Translations under genes and position numbers: made by a program
Notes under the pieces: generated by a model
The model's database searches: none
Seen by the model: only the letters and a program-made list of their open reading frames with translations
Told to the model about the DNA's origin: nothing
From: a bacterium
Lineage (GTDB): Bacteria; Electryoneota; RPQS01
Reading direction: 5' to 3'
NCBI GenBank assembly: GCA_016703065.1
Contig: JADJCU010000001.1
Location: 744,001-808,000, forward strand
DNA: 64,000 bases
Shown: positions 33,187 to 43,201 of the stretch, in pieces
How the letters are laid out: each line of letters begins with the position of its first letter
Position numbering within the stretch: the stretch's first letter is position 1

Positions 33187-33822
33187 TCACACGCCCACCT
33201 TCAAACACAACTTTGCAAGCGTGCACTCCGCGCAATTCGGTTTGCGCGCATTGCACACGCGGCGGCCATGCCAAATCAGTGCGTGCGAAAAATTGATCCA
33301 TTGGTCCTGCGGCAGTAAATGCATTAACTCGCGTTCAATCTTCACCGCGTCATCCGACTCCGTCAATCCCATGCGATTCGCCAATCGGGTCACGTGCGTA
33401 TCGACCACCACGCCCGATGCAATCCCAAACGCCGTACCGAGCACGACATTGGCCGTCTTGCGTCCAATCCCCGGCAGCTTCACAAGTGCGGCAAGCTCTT
33501 GCGGCACAACGCCGCCGTGCTCGTTCACAATGGCGTGCGCAAACCCCAAGATGTTCTTGGCCTTGTTCCGAAAAAAGCCTGTCGATTTAATAATCTCTTC
33601 GAGACTCTCTTGTGTTGAGTGGGCAATTTTCTCGGGTGTCGGGTACTTTTTGAACAGCACCGGAGTCACCATATTCACGCGCTCGTCCGTGCACTGCGCC
33701 GAGAGAATCGTGGCCACCGCCAGCTGAAACGGCGAGTCATGAGTCAGCGCGCACTCCGGAGCCGGATAGAGCTTAGACAGCTCCTCGGCAATCTTGCAAG
33801 CGCGGACTGCGAGTTTCGTCAT
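33187..33822 (-). CDS. nth: Endonuclease III (DNA glycosylase/AP lyase)
   Basis: 211 residues, the usual length. It removes oxidised pyrimidines and cuts at the abasic site. The helix-hairpin-helix LPGIGRKTANVV carries catalytic Lys122, and VVVDTHVTRLANR carries Asp141. The C-terminal 4Fe-4S cluster loop is complete: Cys190, 197, 200 and 206 (C-x6-C-x2-C-x5-C). The ATG directly follows the stop of the upstream T9SS cargo, so it is the last gene of a minus-strand operon. Confidence 0.96.
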   Translation of the reverse strand: MTKLAVRACKIAEELSKLYPAPECALTHDSPFQLAVATILSAQCTDERVNMVTPVLFKKYPTPEKIAHSTQESLEEIIKSTGFFRNKAKNILGFAHAIVNEHGGVVPQELAALVKLPGIGRKTANVVLGTAFGIASGVVVDTHVTRLANRMGLTESDDAVKIERELMHLLPQDQWINFSHALIWHGRRVCNARKPNCAECTLAKLCLKVGV

Positions 33823-36800
33823 CTACTTCAGCAGCGTCAATTTGCGTATTTCCGTCTGCCGGGCCGCCGTAACCCGCAGGAAATAGAGACCCGACGCAAA
33901 CGCCGAACCGTCAAACGAAAGCCGATACGTCCCGGCGTCACGCTCCGCATCGAGCAATGTTGCTACCGTCTGCCCGATCTGATTGGTTACAATCGCCGAC
34001 ACATGTGTCGCCGCTGGCAACTCGAGCGTGATGTGCGTGGACGGGTTGAACGGATTCGGATAGGCCTCGCTGACGCCGAATTGCGTCGGCAGCGGATGCT
34101 CGCTCGCGGGTGTGCCGCCGTCCAGCGTGAAGTTCGCCGCGCTTTCCATGTATGTCCCCGACGGATCAAGCACCGTCGCAAGCCGCAAACGCGCCGTCGT
34201 CGAATTTGCTCCGCGCGGCGTCCACATATAGCTCCCGTCGTTGTCGGTGCCTGCCGAGATCATCTCCCAGTTGCCTTCGGGATAAGTACGGTTCAACAGA
34301 ATACGATAACCACCCGGATACTCGGCCGCGGTCCACGTTACCCCATAGGGTGAGTTGATCGTTAGCGTTTCACCGCCGTTAGGAGTGAGTAACGTCATCG
34401 CCGGAGGCCTGACTACGAAATCCGCTTCCGATTGATCCATCAGCCACGGCGAGTCAATACTTGTAACCCGCACCCGGCAACGCTCCCCGCCCGGCATCTG
34501 CACGCGCCAAACGAAATAGTCCGTACCGCCGTAACTCTCTTCGAGAAACTCCCACGGCGCATTCGGAAAGTCCCGATTCAACTCAATTGACACCGGACCG
34601 TCGACAAGCACTTTTTGATAGCGAATCGTGTCATTCGTCGCGCTGAGTACCGTCTCGCCGCCATCCGGTGACAAAAGGATGATCGCAGGCTCCGCGATGC
34701 GCGTATCGGAGTTCGAGGTGTCCGCGAGATCGATTTGCGTCGTATGTTGAATGCGGAAGCGTGCGTGGTCCGTGACCGGTCCGGTCACGATCCATGAGTA
34801 TTCACCGTCGTTCGCCGTGTTCAGCGCAATATTCTCCCACGCGCCGCCCGGATAGCTGCGCGTCATGCTCAAATTGACGGTACCGCCGTAGGTGATTCCG
34901 GCCCAACGCAGCAGAATCGTGTTGCCTAAGGCCAGCAGCTCCGAGCCGTTCGGATAGAGCATGGACAACGATGCCGATCCCGTTGGTATCTCCCACATGC
35001 CGCGGCCATGCGTCGCAGCACGCAATATTCCCGTTTGCGGCTGCATGTCCATGTCGTCAATGCGAACAACCGGCAATCCTTCGCCGAAGATCTGCCAGTT
35101 CGCGCCATTGTCTACCGTGTAAAATACTCCAAGATCGCCGCCCGCGTATAGAGTCGAGGAATTGTTCAGGTCTACAATCACATCCTGAAACGGCACGTTC
35201 GGCAAATTGCCTGTGATGTTCGTCCATGTCGTTCCGCCGGTCGTCGACTTCCAAACGTGTCCGCCCGAGAAGCCCGACTTGGTGACATAGACGGTGTTCG
35301 CGTCATACGGGTCGGGTGTCACGCGTGTCACGTATTGTCCCGAGAGATTGCCGGTGACATTCACCCAACTGCCGTCCCCCGCGTCATAACGCAACACATC
35401 CGCGCTGCTGCCGAGGTAGAGCCGCCCGCTCAACGCCGGCGACGCCGCGAGCACCTGATTCGAGCTGCCCACCGGACCAAGGTTCGTCCATCCATTGCCG
35501 CGGTTCGTGGACATCCACACACTCGCCGGTCCGTTGTTCGTCGTTGTATAAATTGTGTTTGGTGCAAACGGATCCTGCACCATCGGCGTCACCCACGGGC
35601 CATCGCCAGTGATGCCGCCGTTGATATCCGTCCAACTTCCGCCCGCATTGTCCGTACGGAACCGATTCCCATTCTGATACTCGACATAAACCCGATTGTC
35701 GTTCGTGTAATCGATCACGCAGTAGCCGCCGTCACCGCCAAACACAAGGTCCCACGCGTTGTCGCCGTCATAGCGCGACGTGCCGTTATCCTGCGTACCG
35801 CCATAGGCCAGCGCCGTGTCAAGCGTAGCATTCCCCATCGCATAATATTGATACGTGGCGAAGTCCGTGTTCTTCTCGTGCCATACGTCGCCGTTATCAT
35901 ACGAAACGAAAATGCCGCCGTCGTTAACATTCCAGACTTCATTCGCGTTTGTCGGGTGATAGACCAGCTCATGATGATCCGCGTGCGAAAAAGTCGGTGC
36001 GCCATACTCATGGTACCACCACGACTTCTGCTCCCAGATTTCGCCGCCATTTACCGTGCGATAGATATCAAGCCCGGCGTTCAGGACCATCGCTGCGTCG
36101 TTGGGGTTCGCGGCAATGGCCATGTCGTACCAGCCTTGACTGACATAGTGACTCTCTTCGTCATCGCTGGACATACGCTCCCAGCTTATGCCGTTGTCCA
36201 CGGAGCGATAGACGCCGATCATCTCAGAGCCGTTATAATTGAACGTCCCGGATACGCCGCAGTATACCACGAGCGGATTCCCCGCGCAGAACGAAATCAC
36301 GAAACGGCCTGCCTGTTGCGCACTCGGAAGCCCGGTGCTTGAGCCTTGCCAGGTCGCGCCGTTGTCTGTCGAGCGATAGACGCCGTTATTCGTCGCGCCG
36401 TAAGAGTCACCCGCGCCGCATAACAACACGTCGGGATTCTCCGGATCGCGCTTCAGCTCATTCACATTCCCCGCGCGCACCAGCGTGAAACCCTCGGCGC
36501 CGTCCGTCGAGCGATAGAGTCCGTCGTTATTCGAAGCGAGCACAATGTCCGCATCGCGCGGATCAACGCTGATCTTGAGAATGCTCTTGCCCTCTGAATA
36601 GGCATAGTCCATGAACGTCGAATTCCATGTCGCGCCGCCGTCGGTGGACTTGAAGAGACCGACGCCTTTGATCGCATCGCCGTTCGGATAGCCCTCGCCG
36701 GTGCCGAGGTACATGATATTCGGATCACTTGCAGAGATTTCAAAACACCCGATGGCCAGATTGGGCAGCGCGTCGGTGATCGGATACCACGATTCGCCCG

Positions 36801-37200
36801 CATTGTCGCTGCGGAACAGTCCGCCGCCAACCGAACCCGCGAACACGATGTCGGGGTTGTTCGGATGAAAACGAATCGTGCGTGTTCTGCCGCCATGATT
36901 GTTCGGGCCAAGCGGAACCCACGGCTCGTCAAGCGTGTGGCGCGGCATGCGCTGCATTTCCTCGAATCCGCGCATCAGCGCCCCCGCCGGTATCGTGCCG
37001 TCCGCGCCCGCGCGTTGGAGCACATCCCATTCATACCGCTTAAACGGCTTGAAGCCATGGGCGCGCGGCCACTCGTCGCGCTGACCGTAATACGCACGAA
37101 ATCCCGCGAGATGAGAGGTCACATCAATCTCCGCGAGTGGACGCTGCGCATAGACGTTTATCGTGAAAAGAATGGCGAGCAGCGCAAGAAGTGGGTACAT
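33823..37200 (-). CDS. Large T9SS cargo with sialidase/VPS10-like BNR propeller
   Basis: 1125 residues. A signal peptide ends at VYAQ. The long propeller region has many BNR/Asp-box repeats: GGLFRSDNAGESWYP, GLFKSTDGGATWNS, GVYRSTDNGATWQG, GVYRSVDNGISWERM, VWKSTTGGTTWTNI. Three related beta-sandwich repeats follow, each beginning like LLSPDGGETV or LLTPNGGETL. The T9SS sorting domain begins EAYPNPFNPSTHITL and ends KLTLLK. The N-terminal part (RPLAEIDVTSHLAGF) is a short linker. Probably a secreted surface protein; whether it has enzyme activity is unclear. Confidence 0.88.
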   Translation of the reverse strand: MYPLLALLAILFTINVYAQRPLAEIDVTSHLAGFRAYYGQRDEWPRAHGFKPFKRYEWDVLQRAGADGTIPAGALMRGFEEMQRMPRHTLDEPWVPLGPNNHGGRTRTIRFHPNNPDIVFAGSVGGGLFRSDNAGESWYPITDALPNLAIGCFEISASDPNIMYLGTGEGYPNGDAIKGVGLFKSTDGGATWNSTFMDYAYSEGKSILKISVDPRDADIVLASNNDGLYRSTDGAEGFTLVRAGNVNELKRDPENPDVLLCGAGDSYGATNNGVYRSTDNGATWQGSSTGLPSAQQAGRFVISFCAGNPLVVYCGVSGTFNYNGSEMIGVYRSVDNGISWERMSSDDEESHYVSQGWYDMAIAANPNDAAMVLNAGLDIYRTVNGGEIWEQKSWWYHEYGAPTFSHADHHELVYHPTNANEVWNVNDGGIFVSYDNGDVWHEKNTDFATYQYYAMGNATLDTALAYGGTQDNGTSRYDGDNAWDLVFGGDGGYCVIDYTNDNRVYVEYQNGNRFRTDNAGGSWTDINGGITGDGPWVTPMVQDPFAPNTIYTTTNNGPASVWMSTNRGNGWTNLGPVGSSNQVLAASPALSGRLYLGSSADVLRYDAGDGSWVNVTGNLSGQYVTRVTPDPYDANTVYVTKSGFSGGHVWKSTTGGTTWTNITGNLPNVPFQDVIVDLNNSSTLYAGGDLGVFYTVDNGANWQIFGEGLPVVRIDDMDMQPQTGILRAATHGRGMWEIPTGSASLSMLYPNGSELLALGNTILLRWAGITYGGTVNLSMTRSYPGGAWENIALNTANDGEYSWIVTGPVTDHARFRIQHTTQIDLADTSNSDTRIAEPAIILLSPDGGETVLSATNDTIRYQKVLVDGPVSIELNRDFPNAPWEFLEESYGGTDYFVWRVQMPGGERCRVRVTSIDSPWLMDQSEADFVVRPPAMTLLTPNGGETLTINSPYGVTWTAAEYPGGYRILLNRTYPEGNWEMISAGTDNDGSYMWTPRGANSTTARLRLATVLDPSGTYMESAANFTLDGGTPASEHPLPTQFGVSEAYPNPFNPSTHITLELPAATHVSAIVTNQIGQTVATLLDAERDAGTYRLSFDGSAFASGLYFLRVTAARQTEIRKLTLLK

Positions 37201-37230
37201 GTCTATCAGGTCCTGTTTAAGGTGTTAATA

Positions 37231-37734
37231 CTAAAGTAAAGGCGCGACCAAGGCCGCCAAAGCGTTGTAGCTGAGCTGACCGGTGATCGTCGTGTCGATC
37301 GCACCGGCGCGGTCAATTACAATCGTCGTAGGGAGCGCATTGATGCTGCCGAACACGCGCAGCACATCCGCGCCAAAATAGCCGCATGAATACGGAACGG
37401 CATGTTCGCGAAGATAGCGCTCAGCAGCGGCGCGGCCATCCCGCGCGTATGTTACGCCGACGAGCTCCAGGCCCTGCATATGAAAGTCGCTGAATAACCG
37501 GTTCAGATCGCTCTGCTCGTGCTCACATGCGCCGCAGCTTGTATCCCAAAAGTTCAACAGCACAACCGAGCCGTAAAGCTCCGCCGCGTCAAACCACTCC
37601 CCGCTCACCAGTTCAAGCGTGAAGTCGAGCGCGGTACCGGCCCCTTCGCGCGACTCTTGAATATCGCACGCGGAAATGGAACACAGCACACCTGCCATCA
37701 GCAACGCCGCGCGAATAAGGGATCGCGCATGCAA
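37231..37734 (-). CDS. TlpA-like thioredoxin lipoprotein (CGAC active site)
   Basis: About 167 residues. AAAGGAG lies just before TTG 37734, so this start is preferred to the upstream ATG 37749. The signal ends in a lipobox (CSISAC). The thioredoxin domain has VVLLNFWDTSCGACEHEQ, where the active pair is C-G-A-C, and the family's cis-proline region INALPTTIVIDRAG. It is an extracytoplasmic thiol reductase or a heme/thiol maturation factor. It is the second of a tandem pair and sits between two T9SS cargo genes. Confidence 0.85.
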   Translation of the reverse strand: MHARSLIRAALLMAGVLCSISACDIQESREGAGTALDFTLELVSGEWFDAAELYGSVVLLNFWDTSCGACEHEQSDLNRLFSDFHMQGLELVGVTYARDGRAAAERYLREHAVPYSCGYFGADVLRVFGSINALPTTIVIDRAGAIDTTITGQLSYNALAALVAPLL

Positions 37735-37822
37735 GTATCTCCTTTCCATCGCACACCTCGCCGGTTCAAGACAAGAAACCGAGAGAATGAAGTCTGCAGA
37801 AAAGGTGCGTTAAGGCCGAAAG

Positions 37823-38338
37823 CTATTCTTCAAGCAGCGGCGCAATCGCCGCCGTAAATTCGTTATACGTCATGCGGCCCGTGTGCTCGCTTGCGATATT
37901 TCCCGCGCGGTTGATCAGATATGAGCGCGGGATCGCGGGCGGATAGCCATAGATCGCCTGGATACTCGAGTTGATAATGCCGGATGGATACTCGACGTTA
38001 TTCGCAGCGATATACTCCGTAACTTCCGTCAAGCCGTTGAGCGCTAACGACACGCCGACGATTTCCAATCCCGCGCTGTGGAATTCCGCGTAAAGCGCAT
38101 TCAAGTCCGGCTGCTCCTGACGGCACGGCCCGCACCACGTGTCCCAGAAATTGATGAGCACTACAGAGCCCGCGAGTGTGTCAGCAGCTAAAGTTGTCCC
38201 ATCGACCAGCGGAAGCGTGAACGTAAGACCCGGGCCGCCCTCCGTCGGCGAGTGCCATTCCGGTGACGAGCTGTCCTGAACTTTATCTTGGCAGCCCAAG
38301 ACCACAAGAACAACGATTACCGATATTGCTCGCAGCAT
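37823..38338 (-). CDS. TlpA-like thioredoxin lipoprotein (CGPC active site)
   Basis: 171 residues. The signal ends in lipobox LVVLGC. Thioredoxin domain: VVLINFWDTWCGPCRQEQPDL with the standard C-G-P-C, then AIPRSYLINRAGNI with the cis-Pro. It is homologous to the following gene along its whole length and probably arose by duplication. It starts 7 bases after the upstream T9SS cargo stop, so the cargo and the redox lipoproteins are one operon. A role in disulfide chemistry of exported proteins is inferred. Confidence 0.88.
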   Translation of the reverse strand: MLRAISVIVVLVVLGCQDKVQDSSSPEWHSPTEGGPGLTFTLPLVDGTTLAADTLAGSVVLINFWDTWCGPCRQEQPDLNALYAEFHSAGLEIVGVSLALNGLTEVTEYIAANNVEYPSGIINSSIQAIYGYPPAIPRSYLINRAGNIASEHTGRMTYNEFTAAIAPLLEE

Positions 38339-38345
38339 CGTATGC

Positions 38346-40393
38346 TCACTTCAGAAGCAACAGCTTCCCCGAATGTGATAAGCGCCATGACTCAAACCGG
38401 TAGATATAGACGCCGGTGGCGAGCCCAAGCCCGGCGTAGCTTACAGTGTACGTCCCCGGGTCTTTCCATTCATCCACGACCGTCGCAACCAGTCGGCCTG
38501 TGATGTCAAAAAGCTTGAGTGTCGTGCGCGATATTTGGGCAACATCAAATTTGAATGTCACATTCGCATTAAACGGATTCGGATACGGAGGATAAACGAA
38601 ATACTCCGTCGGCACGAACACGGCTGGATCGACATACACCTCTTGCGACGCGCCGTCAATCGACCATTGCCTGCCCAAAGCATCTGTCCCCGTTAGGTAG
38701 TAAGTATAACGCTTCCCCGCCTCTACGTCTTCGTCCGGCACGACATAGTGACCTGCGTATGCTCGCCAAGACTTGATTAACACGGAGTCCGGGGAAGTGC
38801 TGGTCCTGCGCCAAATAAACATCGAATCCAGATTTGTAGCGTCCGCGATAGTGAATCTCACCGAAACGCCGCGCTCCTCTGTTCGGACCAGATACTCCTG
38901 AACACTTAACTCAGGATGAAACGGTCCGCGAATCACGCCGTTGCTGGAACCCACAGCCCAGCGAATATCAGCGGACTCGCATTCGGGCGCGTTGAGCCAC
39001 AAGGTGTCACTGGACAAATGCGAGGCAAGCCCCTGTTCGGCATTGAAGATCACGTCAAAATGGAAGCGCTCTGATGTCCAACGCCCCAAAGCTAATCCCG
39101 ATGCAGTGCCAGTCGCATCATTGCCGAGCAACAGGAAGTGTACGAAGTTCGCTCCGAGCGACCCCGAGTTAATCCGATAGCCCCATGCGGGAGGGCCTTC
39201 CACGAGCAAATCAAGTGTCGGAGGATCGGGAGCGAAATACCTGGATGGAATTGTGTCGGTACGCGCGATAACGATATCATTTTCCCAAAGCGAAACCGAA
39301 ATTGCCGTGTTGTCATCAAGCAGCTTAAACGTAACAGGTTCGACGCCGCCCATTCCCTCAACAAGATACGTTTGCTCGATATCCCCGGATTCCGCTCCGA
39401 TTACGTCGAATCTCATGCCCCGTAACGGCGGAGTCGGAGCAGCATAACCGAAGGCAACGACATTGTCTTGCAGATCAGATTCGTATGCGAAGGAAGCCGG
39501 ACAGCTGCTTGATGAGTCGAATGCTACAAGCGGAGTAAGGCCGGCAGCAGCTTGAATCAAACAGAAGCTCTGAAAACCACTGCCCCCTGTCCTTGAACTT
39601 GCAACATACGGAAACTCGTTCGGCCCAGGAATCAATTTCAGCGTGGCCGTGCCGGGAGGGACAAAGACGTCGGACTGGGCATAAGATTCATTACTGTCTC
39701 GGTGGCCAATGGTCACGTGTACCTGCCCGCCCTGAGCCGTAACAGCGAAACTGCTTAGAGCATTTGGCCAGAAAATGAAACATGGACTTCCCCAGCAACC
39801 ACCCGAACAATCATCAATCGGAATCCGGACACACTCTATTAGTGGACCATTAGTGTAGGACGAACCATTCGGATAGACCGCGTAGCTGGAGTACCACCCC
39901 AAACGGCGTAGCAGTTATCGCCCAGGTAACGCGATCCGTCAATCGTCCTATGAATCTCGCTGTAGTAATTCCAGCCTTGGTGTATCGAGTGAGACTCGTA
40001 TGAAATTGTGTCAATGCCCACAATCGCACTATTTCGATCAAACCAATAAACATGCATGTCGTGGCAGAACTCGAACAAACCAGCTTCCGTTTCCCGAAAG
40101 TCAGTGGGCGATAGCTGTGATAGTTCGACCGGCGCCGGGATGATCGACAGCATGTTACCGGCTAAATCAAACTCAAGCACATAACGACCCCTTGGACGGT
40201 CCTCATAGCCATCAAGGTCGGCGAAGATCAGAATGTTGCCGCCGTTCCCCAAAATCAATTTGTCAAGTTGCTCATTCCCAGGCGTTTCTATCCGCCGCGT
40301 CCAAAGAGTGTCTAGGATCGCCTGAGCCGAGACGGTCGCAAATAAACCCAACCCTATGAGGCAGATAAACCCAATCCTATATCTCCGTCCCAT
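38346..40393 (-). CDS. T9SS cargo, unknown N-terminal domain; frameshifted
   Basis: Two minus frames make one protein of about 680 residues. The first (40393 down to about 39895) has a signal peptide (IGFICLIGLGLFATVSAQA) and a possible propeller start. The second continues to 38346 with fibronectin-like repeats (VSVRFTIADATNLDSMFIW) and a sorting domain (PPYPNPFNANVTFKF, GLATGVYIYRF, KLLLLK). The junction is in a G4 run: NCYAVWG in one frame, GWYSSYAVYPNGS in the other. One extra G would restore the frame. AAGGTGG precedes the ATG. First gene of the minus operon. Confidence 0.75.
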
Positions 40394-40580
40394 CGCCCAC
40401 CTTGCCTTTCTGCATAGATTTCGGCAAATTCGAGCAGTAGCAACAACTTAAGATACGGAATTCGCGAGCCGAGAGCAATCAACTCCGTGCGGCTTGTGTG
40501 CCAAACTCACAGGCCGAAAATCCCCACTTTCGGATGTGCAAGACCCGTTCCGCTAAATATAAACAATATCTTACACCATC

Positions 40581-41470
40581 ATGAGTCGCGCAAACCCTGC
40601 GGCATCCCCGCACGCTATGCAGAGCCTAACTGCGCGACCCGTACTCTTGGATGGTGCCCTTGGCACCGAACTCGAACGGCGCGGCTTGACTCTTCCACTT
40701 CCGCTTTGGACTGCCGAGGCGATACTCCATGCCCCGGATGCCGTCCGCGTGGTGCATGAAGCCTATGTACGTGCCGGAGCGCACGTCATCACCGCCGCCA
40801 CTTTTCGCACCACGCGCTGGACGCTCTCCAAAGTCGGTATGCCCGACCAAGCCGAAGAGCTGACCAGGTTAGCCGTAAAGCTCGCGCGCGAAGCCTCATC
40901 GGGCCCAGCGTCCACGCTGGCGCCGGCGCTGGTCGCAGGGTCGATGGCGCCGCTCGAAGATTGCTATCACCCCGAACTCGCGCCCGGAGATTTGGTACTG
41001 CGAGCAGAACATCGCCACAACGCGCACTCTCTCGCCGCCGCCGGTGTCGATATCATTCTGGTCGAAACCCAGAACTCGATTCGCGAAGCGCGCATCGCCA
41101 CACACTTCGCCCGCGCCACCCGCATTCCCGTCTGGGTCTCATTCATCGTGAAATCCGGTGACGAACTCCTGAACGGCGACTCGCTGCGCGACGCTGTGCG
41201 CACGGTGGTCAAATACGGAGCTGAAGCTGTGCTCATCAGTTGCACGCCGCCCACCGTCGCCGCGCAAGCCGTCATGAACGTCTCCATGCACGTGCACGGA
41301 CAAATTGCTATCGGCGTCTATCCCAACGCGCTCGACCACAGCATCTCCCCGCCGACTTCGCCGACTGGGGCAACCGCATGAAAGCCATCGCCGATATCCT
41401 CGGCGGCTGCTGCGGTATCGGACCGGAACACATTAGAGAACTAACTCGGAAAATGGTCCCGCAGCCATAA
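40581..41470 (+). CDS. Homocysteine S-methyltransferase family protein; frameshifted
   Basis: About 296 residues in two frames: 40581 to about 41345, then another frame to 41470. The start VLLDGALGTELERRG is typical. Zinc ligands are present: Cys in VLISCTPP and the Cys pair in ILGGCCGIGPEHI, the latter only in the second frame. It would methylate homocysteine from S-methylmethionine or a similar donor. ATG 40617 is an alternative start. One missing base near 41345 (ALDHS to PADFADWG) explains the break. Without correction the protein lacks two zinc ligands. Confidence 0.8.
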
Positions 41471-41485
41471 CCCAAAGGAAGCCTC

Positions 41486-43165
41486 GTGAAGTACGTCGTG
41501 ATCTGTCTGATGCTTGCAGCTGTGGCCGCTTACGCGGGCCTGCGTGACTATGAGGGAGGCTGGACCGGAGAATATCCCGCGCCGTTTGAATTACGTTTAA
41601 TCGTCCATCAGGCCAGTGACACGCTAAGCTTGATGCAACTCACACACGGCGGCGCGCAGGTGATGAGTTCATACCAGACTTCCGGAAATCGAATTCATGC
41701 CGATTTCGCCGAAGGACTCTTCTTCGACGGAACGACAGGGCCCTCCGGCATTCGCGGTTTCATTCAATCAGGCTTTCATCAATACCACATAGAGCTGACG
41801 CCGGACAAAAACTCTTCGGGCAGCTTCCAAGGCACATGGCGCCCTTTGTTCGTCCAAAACATGGATCAAAGAGTCCTGTTGAGTATCGAAAACGTGCAAG
41901 ACGACTCCTACGAAGCATACCTGATTCTTGGTGACAAGCGCGCGCCGCAATTGATGTGCGGAAATTTCGAGAAGTCTGGCGACACGCTGATATTCCAGGA
42001 TTACCGGACTGGAATTTTCTTGCGCGGCCATCTGGACTCGGACAAAATCAATTTGGATTTTGTCGTCGTCGGTCAAGTCGCGGCCACCGTTCCGCTTCAC
42101 AAGTCGACCGGCGATTTTGAACAGCAAGTACCGCAAACGGGGACAATCACAAATCTGAATGATGGCTGGGAAGTGAGCCGGCCCAATGATGCGCAACTCG
42201 CGGCCTTCAAAAGGCTCGACGACAGCGTACGCGCGGAGGCGCTGCCGAACACACATTGTATTTTGGTTGCGCAACATGGAAGTCTGATTCATGAGGCGTA
42301 CTTTGAGGGCTATGACGCCGCAAGCCTGCATGACCTCCGGTCGGCACAAAAGACCATTACCGGAGCGGCTATCGGCGCGGCCATTGATGCAGCGCTGTTC
42401 AGCAGCGAAGACGAGCTTCTCTATAGCCATCTGCCTGAGTCTCATCAAGGCACCAGGGACTCCGATCCGCGAAAAGCGCAGATTACGCTGCGCCACTTGC
42501 TCACGATGAGCTCCGGGATCGATGCCGTAGATTTTGGAACGGATCGCAACTCGCCTGCTTCGGAAGACTCCTATCAGCAAACCGGAAACTGGTCTTACAC
42601 TATCGTAGATGCGCCGATGCTAAACGACCCCGGCAGCGTCGCGAACTATGGATCGGCAAACGCCTGCCTTACCGGTATCATGCTCAGCAGCGTCACCGGC
42701 GGCAAGCCGCAGCTGTTTATGGACGACGCGTTGTTTCATCCGCTCGGCATTTCGGACTACGTCCTGCAAACGGATTATGAAGGAACCACCTACGGCGCGG
42801 GCGGCATATTCTTGTCGCCGCGAGATATGCTGAAATTCGGTCAACTGTGTCTGAATGGCGGACTGTGGAACGGCAATCGGCTGGTGAGGGCGTCGTGGAT
42901 TGAGAAGTCATGGGAAAAGGTCGCGACGCTCGCAAACTCAGAGAAACATGAAGGCTATGGCTACTTCTGGTGGGAGCGTTCCTATTCCGCGATGGGCAAA
43001 GAGTATCTGTCTCACGAAGCCCGTGGAGCTGGCGGCCAGTATATCGCCGTTATTCCCCAGCTTGATCTTGTCATTTGCATCACTTCGGGCAATTACCGCA
43101 ATGGCAAATACTGGCAGCCGGAGAGAATCATCGAAGACTACATTCTGCCCGCCGTTATCCGCTGA
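41486..43165 (+). CDS. Serine hydrolase, class C beta-lactamase-like, exported
   Basis: 559 residues. A signal peptide ends near AAYAG. Residues 20-215 form an extra beta-rich domain that repeats the pattern WTGEYPAPFELRL / FQGTWRPLF. The catalytic domain has S286-x-x-K289 (RSAQKTITG), Y-x-N in NYGSANACL and a late GAGGQY in place of the usual K/H-T-G. It is a penicillin-binding-protein-like esterase or peptidase; beta-lactam resistance is not implied. GGAAGCC precedes the GTG/ATG start region. Confidence 0.87.
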   Translation: MKYVVICLMLAAVAAYAGLRDYEGGWTGEYPAPFELRLIVHQASDTLSLMQLTHGGAQVMSSYQTSGNRIHADFAEGLFFDGTTGPSGIRGFIQSGFHQYHIELTPDKNSSGSFQGTWRPLFVQNMDQRVLLSIENVQDDSYEAYLILGDKRAPQLMCGNFEKSGDTLIFQDYRTGIFLRGHLDSDKINLDFVVVGQVAATVPLHKSTGDFEQQVPQTGTITNLNDGWEVSRPNDAQLAAFKRLDDSVRAEALPNTHCILVAQHGSLIHEAYFEGYDAASLHDLRSAQKTITGAAIGAAIDAALFSSEDELLYSHLPESHQGTRDSDPRKAQITLRHLLTMSSGIDAVDFGTDRNSPASEDSYQQTGNWSYTIVDAPMLNDPGSVANYGSANACLTGIMLSSVTGGKPQLFMDDALFHPLGISDYVLQTDYEGTTYGAGGIFLSPRDMLKFGQLCLNGGLWNGNRLVRASWIEKSWEKVATLANSEKHEGYGYFWWERSYSAMGKEYLSHEARGAGGQYIAVIPQLDLVICITSGNYRNGKYWQPERIIEDYILPAVIR

Positions 43166-43201
43166 GCTATTCCAACGATTCACATAAAGAGAGTCCCACA
43201 C

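Noticed and set aside
35257..36342. 361-residue plus-strand frame
   Set aside because: Shadow of the large T9SS cargo on the minus strand; no signal, domain or ribosome site.
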